Shown here: one piece after another, positions 45,929 to 54,212 of the stretch | How the letters are laid out: each line of letters starts with the position of its first letter | Position numbering within the stretch: the first letter of the stretch is position 1 | Source of the DNA: Stenotrophomonas sp. MMGLT7 | GTDB lineage: Bacteria > Pseudomonadota > Gammaproteobacteria > Xanthomonadales > Xanthomonadaceae | Assembly: GCF_021168555.1 (NCBI RefSeq) | Contig: NZ_JAJOZS010000002.1 | Coordinates: forward strand, 396,301 to 460,300 | Direction of reading: 5' to 3' | DNA: 64,000 nt | Position numbers and translations under genes: made by a program | Notes under the pieces: model-generated | What the model was told of the DNA's origin: nothing | Databases searched by the model: none | Seen by the model: only the letters and a program-made list of their open reading frames with translations

Positions 45929-47257
45929 ATGCTGACCGCGCTCGGCTTCGGAATGGTCATCACCTTCATGTACCTGATCATGAGCAAGCGGCTGTCGCCG
46001 CTGGTCGCGCTGATCACGGTGCCGATCGCGTTCGCGCTGGCCGGCGGCTTCGGCAGCGGCATCAACGAGATGATGCTCGACGGCATCAAGAAGATCGCGC
46101 CCACCGGGGTGATGCTGATGTTCGCCATCCTCTACTTCGGGGTGATGATCGACGCCGGCCTGTTCGACCCGCTGGTGCGCACCATCCTGCGCATCGTCAG
46201 GGGCGACCCGCTGAAGATCGTGATGGGCACGGCGATCCTGGCGCTGCTGATCTCGCTGGACGGCGACGGCTCGACCACCTACATGATCACGGTGTCGGCG
46301 ATGCTGCCGCTGTATCGCCGGCTGGGCATGAACGCGCTCAACATGACCTGCGTGACCATCCTCGCCGGCGGGGTGATGAACCTCACCCCGTGGGGCGGGC
46401 CGACCGCGCGCGCGGCCACCGCGCTGCACGTGGACCCGGCCGAGGTGTTCATCCCGCTGGTGCCGGCGATGGGCCTGGCGATCGCCGGCGTGCTCGTGCT
46501 GGCGTGGTGGCTGGGCCTGCAGGAGCGGCGCCGGCTGGGCGTGGTGAAGCTGCCGGCGGGCGGGCAGTGGCTGGATTCGAGCGTGTCCGACGACGGCGAC
46601 GCGCTGCCGACGGTGGAGGACGCCGAGGACATCAAGCGGCCGCGGCTGCTGTGGGTGAACCTGGGCCTGACCCTGGCGCTGATGACCGCGCTGGTGATCG
46701 GCGTGCTGCCGATGCCGGTGCTGTTCATGATCGGCTTCGCGGTGGCGCTGGTGATCAACTACCCCGACCTGGCCGAGCAGCGCCGGCGCGTGGTCAACCA
46801 CGCCGGCAACGTGCTGTCGGTGGTGTCGCTGATCTTCGCCGCCGGCATCTTCACCGGCATCCTCTCCAACACCGGCATGGTCGAGGCGATGTCGCGCAGC
46901 TTCCTTGCGGTGATCCCGGACAGCTGGGGCCCGTACCTGGCGGTGATCACCGCGGTGGCGAGCATGCCGTTCACCTTCTTCATGTCCAACGACGCGTTCT
47001 ACTTCGGCGTGCTGCCGATCCTGTCCGAGGCCGCCGGCCAGTACGGCATCACCCCGGTGGAGATGGCGCGCGCCTCGCTGGCCGGGCAGCCGGTGCACCT
47101 GCTCAGCCCGCTGGTGCCCTCGACCTACCTGCTGGTCGGCCTGGCCAAGGTCGACTTCGCCGACCACCAGCGCTTCACCCTGAAGTGGGCGACGCTGATC
47201 TCGCTGCTGCTGATGGCCGGCGGGCTGCTGTTCGGGCTGTTTCCGCTGGCGGCCTGA
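45929..47257 (+). CDS. CitMHS-family citrate-metal:proton symporter
   Basis: Inner-membrane carrier of 442 residues with about twelve hydrophobic segments. Family stretches are MLTALGFGMVITFMYLIMSKRLSPLVALI, FAILYFGVMIDAGLFDPLVRTIL, LDGDGSTTYMITVSAMLPLYRRLGM, GGVMNLTPWGGPTARAATAL, SLIFAAGIFTGILSNTGM and FFMSNDAFYFGVLPIL. These are the hallmarks of CitM/CitH metal-citrate transporters. It is downstream of the porin and under the apparent control of the divergent TctD/TctE pair. The preferred metal complex cannot be read from sequence. Confidence 0.94.
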   Translation: MLTALGFGMVITFMYLIMSKRLSPLVALITVPIAFALAGGFGSGINEMMLDGIKKIAPTGVMLMFAILYFGVMIDAGLFDPLVRTILRIVRGDPLKIVMGTAILALLISLDGDGSTTYMITVSAMLPLYRRLGMNALNMTCVTILAGGVMNLTPWGGPTARAATALHVDPAEVFIPLVPAMGLAIAGVLVLAWWLGLQERRRLGVVKLPAGGQWLDSSVSDDGDALPTVEDAEDIKRPRLLWVNLGLTLALMTALVIGVLPMPVLFMIGFAVALVINYPDLAEQRRRVVNHAGNVLSVVSLIFAAGIFTGILSNTGMVEAMSRSFLAVIPDSWGPYLAVITAVASMPFTFFMSNDAFYFGVLPILSEAAGQYGITPVEMARASLAGQPVHLLSPLVPSTYLLVGLAKVDFADHQRFTLKWATLISLLLMAGGLLFGLFPLAA

Positions 47258-47266
47258 CGGCCGCCC

Positions 47267-47374
47267 GGGATTCGGGAGTGGGGATCCGGGATTGGCGACA
47301 GCCCGCGGATTCCACCAATCCCGGCTTTTCGCAGCCGAATGGCTGGCAATCCCCAATCCCTAATCCCCAATCCC
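47267..47374. repeat. composite GGGATT-type repeat
   Basis: GGGATTCGGGAGTGGGG at the left, an internal CGGCTTTTCGCAGCCGAATG shared with the element at 26588-26682, and an AATCCC array at the right. It separates the CitMHS gene from the SDR gene. Confidence 0.8.
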
Positions 47375-47394
47375 AACTCCGAAGGAGTTCACCC

Positions 47395-48135
47395 ATGACC
47401 CTCCGAATCGCCTACGTCACCAGCGGCATGGGCAGCGTCGGCACCGCGATCTGCCAGAAGCTGGCGCGCAGCGGCCACACCGTGGTCGCCGGCTGCGGCC
47501 CCAACTCGCCGCGCAAGGCCGCCTGGCTGCGCGAGCAGCGCGAGCTGGGCTTCGACTTCGTCGCCTCCGAGGGCAACGCCGCCGACTGGGACTCCACCGT
47601 GGCCGCGTTCGCCAAGGTCAGGGCCGAGGTCGGCGAGATCGACGTGCTGGTCAACAACGCCGGCGGCAGCCGCGACGTGCTGTTCCGGCAGATGAGCCGC
47701 GAGGACTGGAACGCGGTGATCGCCAGCAACCTGCACTCGCTGTTCAACATCAGCAAGCAGGTGGTGGACGGCATGGTCGCGCGCGGCTGGGGACGGATCG
47801 TCAACATCGGCTCGGTGAGCGCGCAGAAGGGCCAGATCGGGCAGATCAACTTCGCCACCGCCAAGGCGGCGATGCACGGCTTCACCCGTGCGCTGGCGCA
47901 CGAGGTGGCCTCGCGCGGGGTCACCGTCAACACCATCTCGCCCGGCTACATCGCCAGCGCGGCGATCAGCAGCTTCCCGCCGGACGTGCTCGACCGCCTG
48001 GCCGCCTCGGTGCCGGTGCACCGCCTCGGCAAGCCGCAGGAAGTGGCCGGGCTGTGCGCCTGGCTGGCGTCGGACGAGGCGGCCTACGTCACCGGCGCCG
48101 ACTACCCGGTCAACGGCGGCCTGTACATGGGATAA
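47395..48135 (+). CDS. acetoacetyl-CoA reductase-like SDR with altered active site
   Basis: A 246-residue short-chain dehydrogenase/reductase that aligns throughout with PhbB-type acetoacetyl-CoA reductases (VLVNNAGGSRDVLFRQMSREDW, GWGRIVNIGSVSAQKGQ, VTVNTISPGYIASA, RLGKPQEVAGLCAWLASDEAAYVTG, a MG end). The cofactor motif TGxxxGxG reads T9-S-G-M-G-S-V-G16, with both usual glycines at 10 and 14 changed to Ser. The catalytic Tyr is Phe153 (INFATAKAAM), while Ser140 and Lys157 are kept. GAAGGAG precedes the ATG. It may be inactive as a reductase or have a changed role. It is the last gene of the citrate cluster. Confidence 0.88.
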   Translation: MTLRIAYVTSGMGSVGTAICQKLARSGHTVVAGCGPNSPRKAAWLREQRELGFDFVASEGNAADWDSTVAAFAKVRAEVGEIDVLVNNAGGSRDVLFRQMSREDWNAVIASNLHSLFNISKQVVDGMVARGWGRIVNIGSVSAQKGQIGQINFATAKAAMHGFTRALAHEVASRGVTVNTISPGYIASAAISSFPPDVLDRLAASVPVHRLGKPQEVAGLCAWLASDEAAYVTGADYPVNGGLYMG

Positions 48136-48159
48136 GGGGCAGCCGAATGCAGGCCCCCC

Positions 48160-48227
48160 GTAGGAGCGACTTCAGTCGCGATGGGGCTTTACCGGAAAGT
48201 CCCCATCGCGACTGAAGTCGCTCCTAC
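48160..48227. repeat. REP-type palindrome
   Basis: A 68-base near-perfect palindrome GTAGGAGCGACTTCAGTCGC to GCGACTGAAGTCGCTCCTAC, between the convergent SDR and rsgA genes. Confidence 0.92.
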
Positions 48228-48279
48228 GTCGCTCGTGCATCGCACTGTTCCCGCCCGCTTCCCCTGCCATCATCGCGCC

Positions 48280-49368
48280 TCAGCGGCGCCCGCCCGGGCG
48301 CTTGCCCGGGTTGCGGCCCGGCGGCCTTGCGGCGGCGTTCTGCGCCAGCCGCGCCGACAGCTTGCCGGCGGCGCCGGCCACCTCGTCGCGCAGCTTGAGG
48401 TAGTTGACCAGCCGCGCCGGGTCCAGCTCGCCGCGTTCGATCGCCGCACGCACCGCGCAGCCCGGCTCGGCCTGGTGCGCACAGTCGTTGAAGCGGCACT
48501 GCGCGGCCAGCGCCTCGATGTCGGCGAACCCGCCCTCGGCCAGGCTTTCCTCGCCGGTGGGCTTGAGCTCGCGCATGCCCGGGGTGTCGATCAGGCAGGC
48601 GCCGCCGGGCAGCGGGATCAGCGCGCGATGGGTGGTGGTGTGGCGCCCGCGCGAGTCGCTCTCGCGCACGTGCCCGGTCTTCATCCGCTGCTCGCCGAGC
48701 AGGGTGTTGGTCAGGGTGGACTTGCCGGCGCCGGAGGAACCCACCAGCACCGCGGTGCGGCCTTCGCCCAGCCAGGGCTGCAGCGCCGAGACGCTGTGCG
48801 GGTCGCGGGCGTTGACCGTGCACACGGCGACCTGCTGCGCCGCCAGCCCGGCCAGCGTCGCCACCGCGTCCTGCGCCCGGGCGGCGATGTCGGCCTTGGT
48901 CAGCACGATCACCGGCTCGGCGCCGCCGCCGCCCACCAGCAGCAGGTAGCGCTCGATCCGGCGCGGGTTGAAGTCCTCGTCCAGGCCGCAGACCACGAAC
49001 ACGGTGTCGATGTTGGCGGCGATCACCTGCTGGTGGTAGTGCTCGCCGGCGGCGCCGCGCTTGATGGCGGTGCGCCGCGGCAGCAGCGCGACGATGCGCG
49101 CCCCCTCCAGCAGCACCCAGTCGCCCACCGCGGCGCGCTCGTGCGAGGGAAAGCGCGGCCGCTGCCATTCCGGCGGCGACTCGGCCTTCAGCTGCTGCTC
49201 GGTCGAGGAGGCCACCACGTAGCCGCTGCGGTGCTGCTCGACCACCCGCGCCGGCTGCGCCTGCGGATGCTGCTGCATGAGCTGGCGCCAACCCGGCTCG
49301 GCCGGTTCGCCGGGCCAGGGCCAGCCGATCGGGCGCAGGCGGGCGTAGTCGATGTCGGGCGGGCTCAT
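48280..49368 (-). CDS. rsgA: ribosome small-subunit biogenesis GTPase RsgA
   Basis: Circularly permuted GTPase that assists late 30S maturation, 362 residues. An OB-type N-terminal domain is followed by G4 (VLTKAD) before G1 (LVGSSGAGKSTLTN) and G3 (LIDTPGMREL). The C-terminal zinc knuckle is CRFNDCAHQAEPGC with the expected Cys/Cys/His/Cys ligands. The tail is rich in Arg, Pro and Gly. Divergent from the aminotransferase gene with 89 bases between start codons. Confidence 0.96.
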   Translation of the reverse strand: MSPPDIDYARLRPIGWPWPGEPAEPGWRQLMQQHPQAQPARVVEQHRSGYVVASSTEQQLKAESPPEWQRPRFPSHERAAVGDWVLLEGARIVALLPRRTAIKRGAAGEHYHQQVIAANIDTVFVVCGLDEDFNPRRIERYLLLVGGGGAEPVIVLTKADIAARAQDAVATLAGLAAQQVAVCTVNARDPHSVSALQPWLGEGRTAVLVGSSGAGKSTLTNTLLGEQRMKTGHVRESDSRGRHTTTHRALIPLPGGACLIDTPGMRELKPTGEESLAEGGFADIEALAAQCRFNDCAHQAEPGCAVRAAIERGELDPARLVNYLKLRDEVAGAAGKLSARLAQNAAARPPGRNPGKRPGGRR

Positions 49369-49457
49369 GCGCGGATTCTACAGGGGCGGCGGCCGGCACC
49401 CTGCCGCGGCGGCGTTTTTGGGGCTACCATGCCGGTCCCACGCCCCACCCGGCCCGC

Positions 49458-50738
49458 ATGCCAATGTCAAGCTCGTCGCTCAAGCCGCTCGCCACCCGCG
49501 AGCGCCTGTCGGAAGTCCGCTACGAAATCCGCGGAGAGCTGGCGCGACGAGCCCGGGAGCTGGAGGCGCAGGGCCGCAAGCTGATCAAGCTCAACATCGG
49601 CAACCCGGGCAACTTCGGCTTCCGCGCGCCGCCGCACCTGCAGCACGCGATCGCCGACGACATGAACCGCACCGATCCCTACACCCACCAGCAGGGCCTG
49701 CCGGTGGCGCGCGAGGCGCTGGCCGGTGCCTATGCGCGGCGCGGCTATCCCGACGCCGAGCCGGAGCGGGTGTTCGTCGGCAACGGCGTGTCCGAGCTGA
49801 TCGACCTGTCGCTGCGGGCGCTGCTCAACCCCGGCGACGAGGTGCTGATCCCCTCGCCCGACTACCCGCTGTGGTCGGCGGCGACCATCCTCAACGACGG
49901 CCGCCCGGTCTACTACAGCTGCGACCCTGAGAACGGCTTCCTGCCCGACCCGAGCAAGATCGAGACGCTGGTGTCGCCGCGCACACGCGCCATCGTGCTG
50001 ATCAACCCCAACAATCCCAGCGGCGCCAGCTACCCGCGCGAGCTGCTGGAGCGCATCGTCGCCATCGCCGCCAAGCACGACCTGCTGCTGATGGTGGACG
50101 AGATCTACGACCAGATCCTGTACGACGGCGCCGTCTTCCAGCCGGTCGCGCCGCTGGCCGGCGAGCATCCGTGCATCAGCTTCAGCGGCCTGAGCAAGGT
50201 GCACCGCGCCTGCGGCTGGCGCGTGGGCTGGGCGCTGCTGTCCGGCGACGGCGCGCGCGTGGGCGAGCTGCGCGCGGCGATGGACCTGCTCAGCGCGCTG
50301 CGCCTGTGCGCCAACGTCCCCGGCCAGTACGCGATCGAGGCGGCGGTGAACGGCCCGGACACGATCTCGCCGCTGTGCGCGCCCGGCGGGCGCCTGTACG
50401 AGACCCGCCGCGCGGTGATCGAGGCCTGCGCCGCCAGCGAACACCTGTCGCTGGTCGCCCCGGCCGGCGCGCTGTACGCGTTCCCGGCGGTGACCGGCGC
50501 GGCCGCGCGCAACTTCGACGACCACGATTTCGCGCTGGAGCTGATGCAGGACGAGGGCGTGCTGGTGGTGCCCGGCTCCAGCTTCAACGTGCCCTACCGC
50601 AACCACTTCCGGGTGACCCTGCTGCCGGAGGCGGCGGTGATGCGCGAGGTGTTCGTCCGCATCGACCGCGCCCTGGCGCGGCGCGCCGAGGCCAACACCA
50701 AGGTCGTGCCGATCAAGCCGCGCAGCGCGGTGGCCTGA
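49458..50738 (+). CDS. PLP-dependent aminotransferase (AlaA-type)
   Basis: A fold-type I aminotransferase of 426 residues, most like glutamate-pyruvate aminotransferase AlaA. YEIRGELARRARELEAQGRKLIKLNIGNPGNFGF, TDPYTHQQGLPVAREALA, INPNNPSGASYPRELLERI, VDEIYDQILYDG and the PLP lysine K247 in SFSGLSKVHRACGWRVGW are all present. It forms alanine from pyruvate by family analogy. Two ATGs, at 49458 and 49464, are both possible. The SGNH hydrolase gene follows after 20 bases. Confidence 0.92.
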   Translation: MPMSSSSLKPLATRERLSEVRYEIRGELARRARELEAQGRKLIKLNIGNPGNFGFRAPPHLQHAIADDMNRTDPYTHQQGLPVAREALAGAYARRGYPDAEPERVFVGNGVSELIDLSLRALLNPGDEVLIPSPDYPLWSAATILNDGRPVYYSCDPENGFLPDPSKIETLVSPRTRAIVLINPNNPSGASYPRELLERIVAIAAKHDLLLMVDEIYDQILYDGAVFQPVAPLAGEHPCISFSGLSKVHRACGWRVGWALLSGDGARVGELRAAMDLLSALRLCANVPGQYAIEAAVNGPDTISPLCAPGGRLYETRRAVIEACAASEHLSLVAPAGALYAFPAVTGAAARNFDDHDFALELMQDEGVLVVPGSSFNVPYRNHFRVTLLPEAAVMREVFVRIDRALARRAEANTKVVPIKPRSAVA

Positions 50739-50758
50739 GCGGCGCAAGGCCCGATCGC

Positions 50759-51364
50759 GTGCTGCGCTACCTCGCCCTGGGCGACTCGTACACCGTCGGC
50801 GAGGGCATCGACCCGGCACGGCGCTGGCCGCGGCAGCTGGCGGTGGCGTTGCGCCAGGCGGGGCTGCCGCTCGCCGATCCGCTCGTCGTCGCCACCACCG
50901 GCTGGACCACCGACGAACTCGACGCCGGCATCGACGCCGCCGCCCCGCGGGGCCCGTTCGACCTGGTCAGCCTGCTGGTCGGGGTCAACGACCAGTACCG
51001 CGGGCGGGCGCTGGCGGACTACCGCCGAGGCTTCGCCGCGCTGCTGGAACGCGCCACCGGCTTCGCCGGCGGCCGCGGCGCGCGCGTGCTGGTGCTGGCG
51101 ATCCCGGACTGGGGAGTGACCCCGTTCGCCGCCGCGCAGGGACGCGATCGCGCGCGCATCGCCACCGAGCTGGACGCCTTCAACGCCGCTGCCGCCGCAC
51201 TGTGCGCCGCGCGCGGCGCGGCCTTCGTCGACATCGCCCCGGTCAGCCGCGAACGCGGCGCCGAGGCGGCCATGCTCGCGGCCGATGGCCTGCACCCCTC
51301 GGCCGCGATGCATGCGTTGTGGGCATCGCAGGCCTTGCCCGCCGCGCGCGATGCGCTAGCCTGA
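50759..51364 (+). CDS. SGNH/GDSL hydrolase
   Basis: A small serine esterase-type hydrolase of 201 residues. Block I is LALGDSYTVGEG with the nucleophile Ser, block III is VSLLVGVNDQYRG, and block V is DGLHPSAAMHALWA with the catalytic Asp/His pair. The start is GTG at 50759, directly ahead of block I, with no signal peptide, so it is cytoplasmic as read. It is 20 bases after the aminotransferase gene. The substrate is unknown. Confidence 0.88.
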   Translation: MLRYLALGDSYTVGEGIDPARRWPRQLAVALRQAGLPLADPLVVATTGWTTDELDAGIDAAAPRGPFDLVSLLVGVNDQYRGRALADYRRGFAALLERATGFAGGRGARVLVLAIPDWGVTPFAAAQGRDRARIATELDAFNAAAAALCAARGAAFVDIAPVSRERGAEAAMLAADGLHPSAAMHALWASQALPAARDALA

Positions 51365-51414
51365 GCCCCCGCTCCCGCCGCCAAGGACCGACATTGCGCG
51401 ACGCCACCCGCCCC

Positions 51415-52083
51415 ATGAACGCCGCCGAGGCGCAGGCCATCGCCCGCGCGTTCCTGCCCGCGCACCCGCTGGGCAACCGCTACGACTACTACTACACCCG
51501 CACCAAGCTGCGCACCGACCCGCTGTACCCGGGCGTGCTGGCGGCGCTGCGCGGCACCGCCGCGCCGCTGCTCGACCTCGGCTGCGGCCTGGGCCTGCTG
51601 GCGCATGCGCTGCGCGCCGACGGCCAGGCGCTGGACTACCACGGCGTGGACATCGACGCGGCCAAGATCCGCCGCGCGGTCGCCATCGCGCAGCGCTCGC
51701 AACTGCACGGCACCCGCTTCGACGTGGTCGACCTGGGCCAGTCCTGGCCCGAGCACCGCGGCAGCGTCGCCATCCTCGACGTACTGCAGTACCTGCAGGC
51801 CGACGTCCAGGCCGGGCTGATCCGCAAGGCCGCCGGCATGCTGGCGCCGGGCGCGAAGCTGGTCATCCGCAGCGGCCTGGGCGACGACAGCCGGCGCGGC
51901 CGCACCAGCCGCGTGAGCGATTTCCTGGCGCATTTCTCCGGCTGGATGCAGGAGCTGCCCAAGAGCTTCCCCACCCGCGACAGCCTGCAGCGCCAGCTCG
52001 ACGACGCCGGGCTGCAGGCCACGTTCTCGCCGCTGTACGGCAACACCCCGTTCAACAACTGGCTGGTGGTGGCCGGGCGCTGA
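51415..52083 (+). CDS. class I SAM-dependent methyltransferase
   Basis: A 222-residue methyltransferase. After an N-terminal stretch with GNRYDYYYTRTKLRTDPLYPGV comes SAM motif I, LLDLGCGLGLLAHAL, then YHGVDIDAAKIRRA and VAILDVLQYL. The ATG at 51415 gives a conventional start, but TTG at 51394 has a better-placed AAGGA (51383-51387) and would add seven residues. The function is unknown; xanthomonads have a similar gene of uncharacterised role, from general recognition only. Confidence 0.85.
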   Translation: MNAAEAQAIARAFLPAHPLGNRYDYYYTRTKLRTDPLYPGVLAALRGTAAPLLDLGCGLGLLAHALRADGQALDYHGVDIDAAKIRRAVAIAQRSQLHGTRFDVVDLGQSWPEHRGSVAILDVLQYLQADVQAGLIRKAAGMLAPGAKLVIRSGLGDDSRRGRTSRVSDFLAHFSGWMQELPKSFPTRDSLQRQLDDAGLQATFSPLYGNTPFNNWLVVAGR

Positions 52084-52107
52084 GACGGCGCCAGCCCGCC
52101 ATCGCCC

Positions 52108-52554
52108 TCAGGCCGCCCCGCCGGCCTTCCCGCCGTCGCCGTCCGCGCGGCTCAGGTCGTAGGCCTCGCGCGCGCGATCCAGCTCCACGAAATGGTGCTC
52201 GGCCCAGCGGTCCAGCGCCGCCAGTGCCTGCCACAGCGACGCTCCCAGCGGCGTCAGCGCATAGCTCACCGCGATCCTCCTGCCGTCCTCCCCGCGGGTC
52301 CGCGCCACCAGCCCGTTGCGTTCCAGCGCGCGCAGCGTCTGCGCCAGCATCTTCTGCGAGATGCCGCCGACACGCCGCTGCAGGGCGGCATTGCGCAGCG
52401 GGCCGGCGGCGAGCAGGGGCAGGATCAGCAGCACCCACTTGCTGCCGATCAGTTCCAGCACGTCGCGCGCCGAGCACTCCGGATCGTATACATCGCCGCG
52501 ATGGAATCCGCCGTGCGCCACGCCATACCCATGGGTTACCGAAAAGTGCGTCAT
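52108..52554 (-). CDS. HxlR-family redox-type regulator
   Basis: A 148-residue winged-helix regulator of the HxlR family. The conserved Cys in PECSARDVLELIGSKWVLLILPLLA is followed by GPLRNAALQRRVGGISQKMLAQTLRALERNGLV. The single Cys before the winged helix is the sensing residue in quinone-responsive relatives such as YodB and QorR. It is divergent from the NAD(P)H oxidoreductase gene with 63 bases between, containing an inverted repeat (52566-52592). That arrangement suggests it represses the oxidoreductase until a quinone or oxidant is present. Confidence 0.9.
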   Translation of the reverse strand: MTHFSVTHGYGVAHGGFHRGDVYDPECSARDVLELIGSKWVLLILPLLAAGPLRNAALQRRVGGISQKMLAQTLRALERNGLVARTRGEDGRRIAVSYALTPLGASLWQALAALDRWAEHHFVELDRAREAYDLSRADGDGGKAGGAA

Positions 52555-52565
52555 TGACCATGCCC

Positions 52566-52592
52566 GTGCGGACCGTCGAGAGTGGACCGCAC
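52566..52592. promoter_or_regulatory. inverted repeat, candidate HxlR operator
   Basis: GTGCGGACC (52566-52574) and GGACCGCAC (52584-52592) are arms of a palindrome with one A-A mismatch and a nine-base spacer, located between the divergent HxlR and oxidoreductase start codons. Confidence 0.5.
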
Positions 52593-52617
52593 GCTTGATG
52601 GACATGGGAATTCTTGC

Positions 52618-53403
52618 ATGAACTCGCTGTTGCTGATCGCCCATCCGGAACCCGATTCGTACAACGCACAGCTGCGGCGGATCGCCATGGACGTGCTCGC
52701 GCGGCATGGCACGGTGGAGGTGTCGGACCTGTATGCGCAGGCCTTCGACCCGGCCGAGCGGGCCGCGCATTACCCGCGGCCGCTCGATCGGCGGCGTTTC
52801 GATACGCAGGCCGAACAGCGCCACGCCTGCGAGCAGGGGAGCCTTCCGGAGGACGTCGCCGGCGAGCTTTCGCGGCTGCGCCGCGCCGACCTGCTGATGC
52901 TGCAGTTCCCGCTGTGGTGGTTCGGGGCGCCGGCGATGCTCAAGGGCTGGATCGACCGGGTGTTCGTCTACGGCGGGATGTATTCCAGCCGGCGCCGCTT
53001 CGATCGCGGCGTCTGCCGCGGCAAGCGGGCGCTGCTGGGCGTGACGGTCGGCTCGCCGGCGGCGCGCTGCGGCGCGGACGGCATCGAGGGCGATACCCGG
53101 GTCCACCTGTGGCCGCTGCTGTACAGCCTGCGCTACGTCGGCTTCGATGTGCTCGAACCGCTGCTGCTGTTCGGCATCCATCCGCCGCGCGCGGACAGCG
53201 ACGGCGCCGGGCAGCGGCGGCACCTGCAGCAACAGGCGGATGCCTACCGGCGTGCGCTGGAGGATCTGCGCCAGCGTCCTTCGATCGCGTTCAACGCTCA
53301 GGACGACTGGGACGCGTCGGGATGCCTGCGCGACGGCCGGCGCGTGCTCGCGCCGGCATGGCCGCACGCTGCAGCGCCGGCCTCCGGCAGCACCGCCGCA
53401 TAG
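52618..53403 (+). CDS. NAD(P)H-dependent flavodoxin-fold oxidoreductase (KefF/NQO1 type)
   Basis: A 261-residue flavoprotein reducing quinones, by family. MNSLLLIAHPEPDSYNAQLRRIA is the FMN/FAD-binding start, LLMLQFPLWWFGAPAMLKGWIDRVFVYGGMY is the signature loop, and GKRALLGVTVGSP and LLYSLRYVGFDVLEPLLLFG follow. It is divergent from the HxlR regulator. Its last 106 bases overlap the convergent polysaccharide-deacetylase gene, encoding the unusual tail WPHAAAPASGSTAA. Confidence 0.92.
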   Translation: MNSLLLIAHPEPDSYNAQLRRIAMDVLARHGTVEVSDLYAQAFDPAERAAHYPRPLDRRRFDTQAEQRHACEQGSLPEDVAGELSRLRRADLLMLQFPLWWFGAPAMLKGWIDRVFVYGGMYSSRRRFDRGVCRGKRALLGVTVGSPAARCGADGIEGDTRVHLWPLLYSLRYVGFDVLEPLLLFGIHPPRADSDGAGQRRHLQQQADAYRRALEDLRQRPSIAFNAQDDWDASGCLRDGRRVLAPAWPHAAAPASGSTAA

Positions 53404-54155
53404 CCGCGCGCGCGCAGCGCCTGCAGCACGCCGCGCAGGATCGCCGGGTTGTGGCCGTGCGCCGCGCCCTCGTGCAGCAGCACGATCGCGCCCGGGCGCA
53501 GGTCGCGCACGATCCGCGCCACGGTCGCGTCCACCTCGCAGTCGACGCCGTCGAAGCCGCGCGCGCTCCAGGCCACCCGGGCCAGCCCGTGCTCGCGCAG
53601 CGGCGCGGCGACGAACGGGTTGGTCATGCCGACCACCGAGCGGTACCAGCGCGGCGGCGTGCCGGCGATGGCGGCCAGCGCGCGCTGCGCCTGCCCGATC
53701 TCGGCGGCCATGCGCCGCGGCCCCAGCGCCCAGAACCAGGCCTGCGGATGGGTATGGCTGTGGTTGCCGATGCCGTGGCCGCGACGCAGGATGTCGCGCA
53801 CCAGATCAGGCCGTGCCGCGGCGCGCTCGCCGACCAGGAAGAAGGTCGCCCTGGCGCCATGGGCAGCGAGCAGGTCGAGCATGGCCAAGGTGTCGTCGGA
53901 CGGGCCGTCGTCGATGGTCAGCCACACCCGCGGCGCGCTGCCCGGCAGCCGCGCCAGCACCGGCGCGTACAGGCGCGCACGCGGCAGGAACACCGGCACC
54001 ACGAACGCGGCATGCGAGAGCAGCAGCGCCGGCAGGCCCCAGCGCCAGCCCGCGCCCCACCACACCGCCAGCACCAGCAGCTGCGAGGCCAGCAGCCAGC
54101 CCCACCAGCGGTACGGCCGGGACGGAATGCGATGCAGCGTTTCCGGTGCGCTCAT
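53298..54155 (-). CDS. polysaccharide deacetylase family protein (NodB domain)
   Basis: A 285-residue membrane-anchored deacetylase. Two hydrophobic N-terminal segments (WWGWLLASQLLVLAVWWGAGW, LPALLLSHAAFVVPVFL) are followed by the NodB domain: VWLTIDDGPSDDTLAMLDLLA with the catalytic and metal Asp, and GHGIGNHSHTH with the metal histidines, then GAIVLLHEG. It may act on a cell-envelope polysaccharide at the inner membrane or in the periplasm. The start ATG 54155 was chosen for normal length. The 3' end overlaps the oxidoreductase gene by 106 bases. Confidence 0.9.
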   Translation of the reverse strand: MSAPETLHRIPSRPYRWWGWLLASQLLVLAVWWGAGWRWGLPALLLSHAAFVVPVFLPRARLYAPVLARLPGSAPRVWLTIDDGPSDDTLAMLDLLAAHGARATFFLVGERAAARPDLVRDILRRGHGIGNHSHTHPQAWFWALGPRRMAAEIGQAQRALAAIAGTPPRWYRSVVGMTNPFVAAPLREHGLARVAWSARGFDGVDCEVDATVARIVRDLRPGAIVLLHEGAAHGHNPAILRGVLQALRARGYAAVLPEAGAAACGHAGASTRRPSRRHPDASQSS

Positions 54156-54212
54156 GCCCCATGATGCCATGCCGCGTAGAATGACCGGCCCGATTACATC
54201 CCGGTCCTGCCC

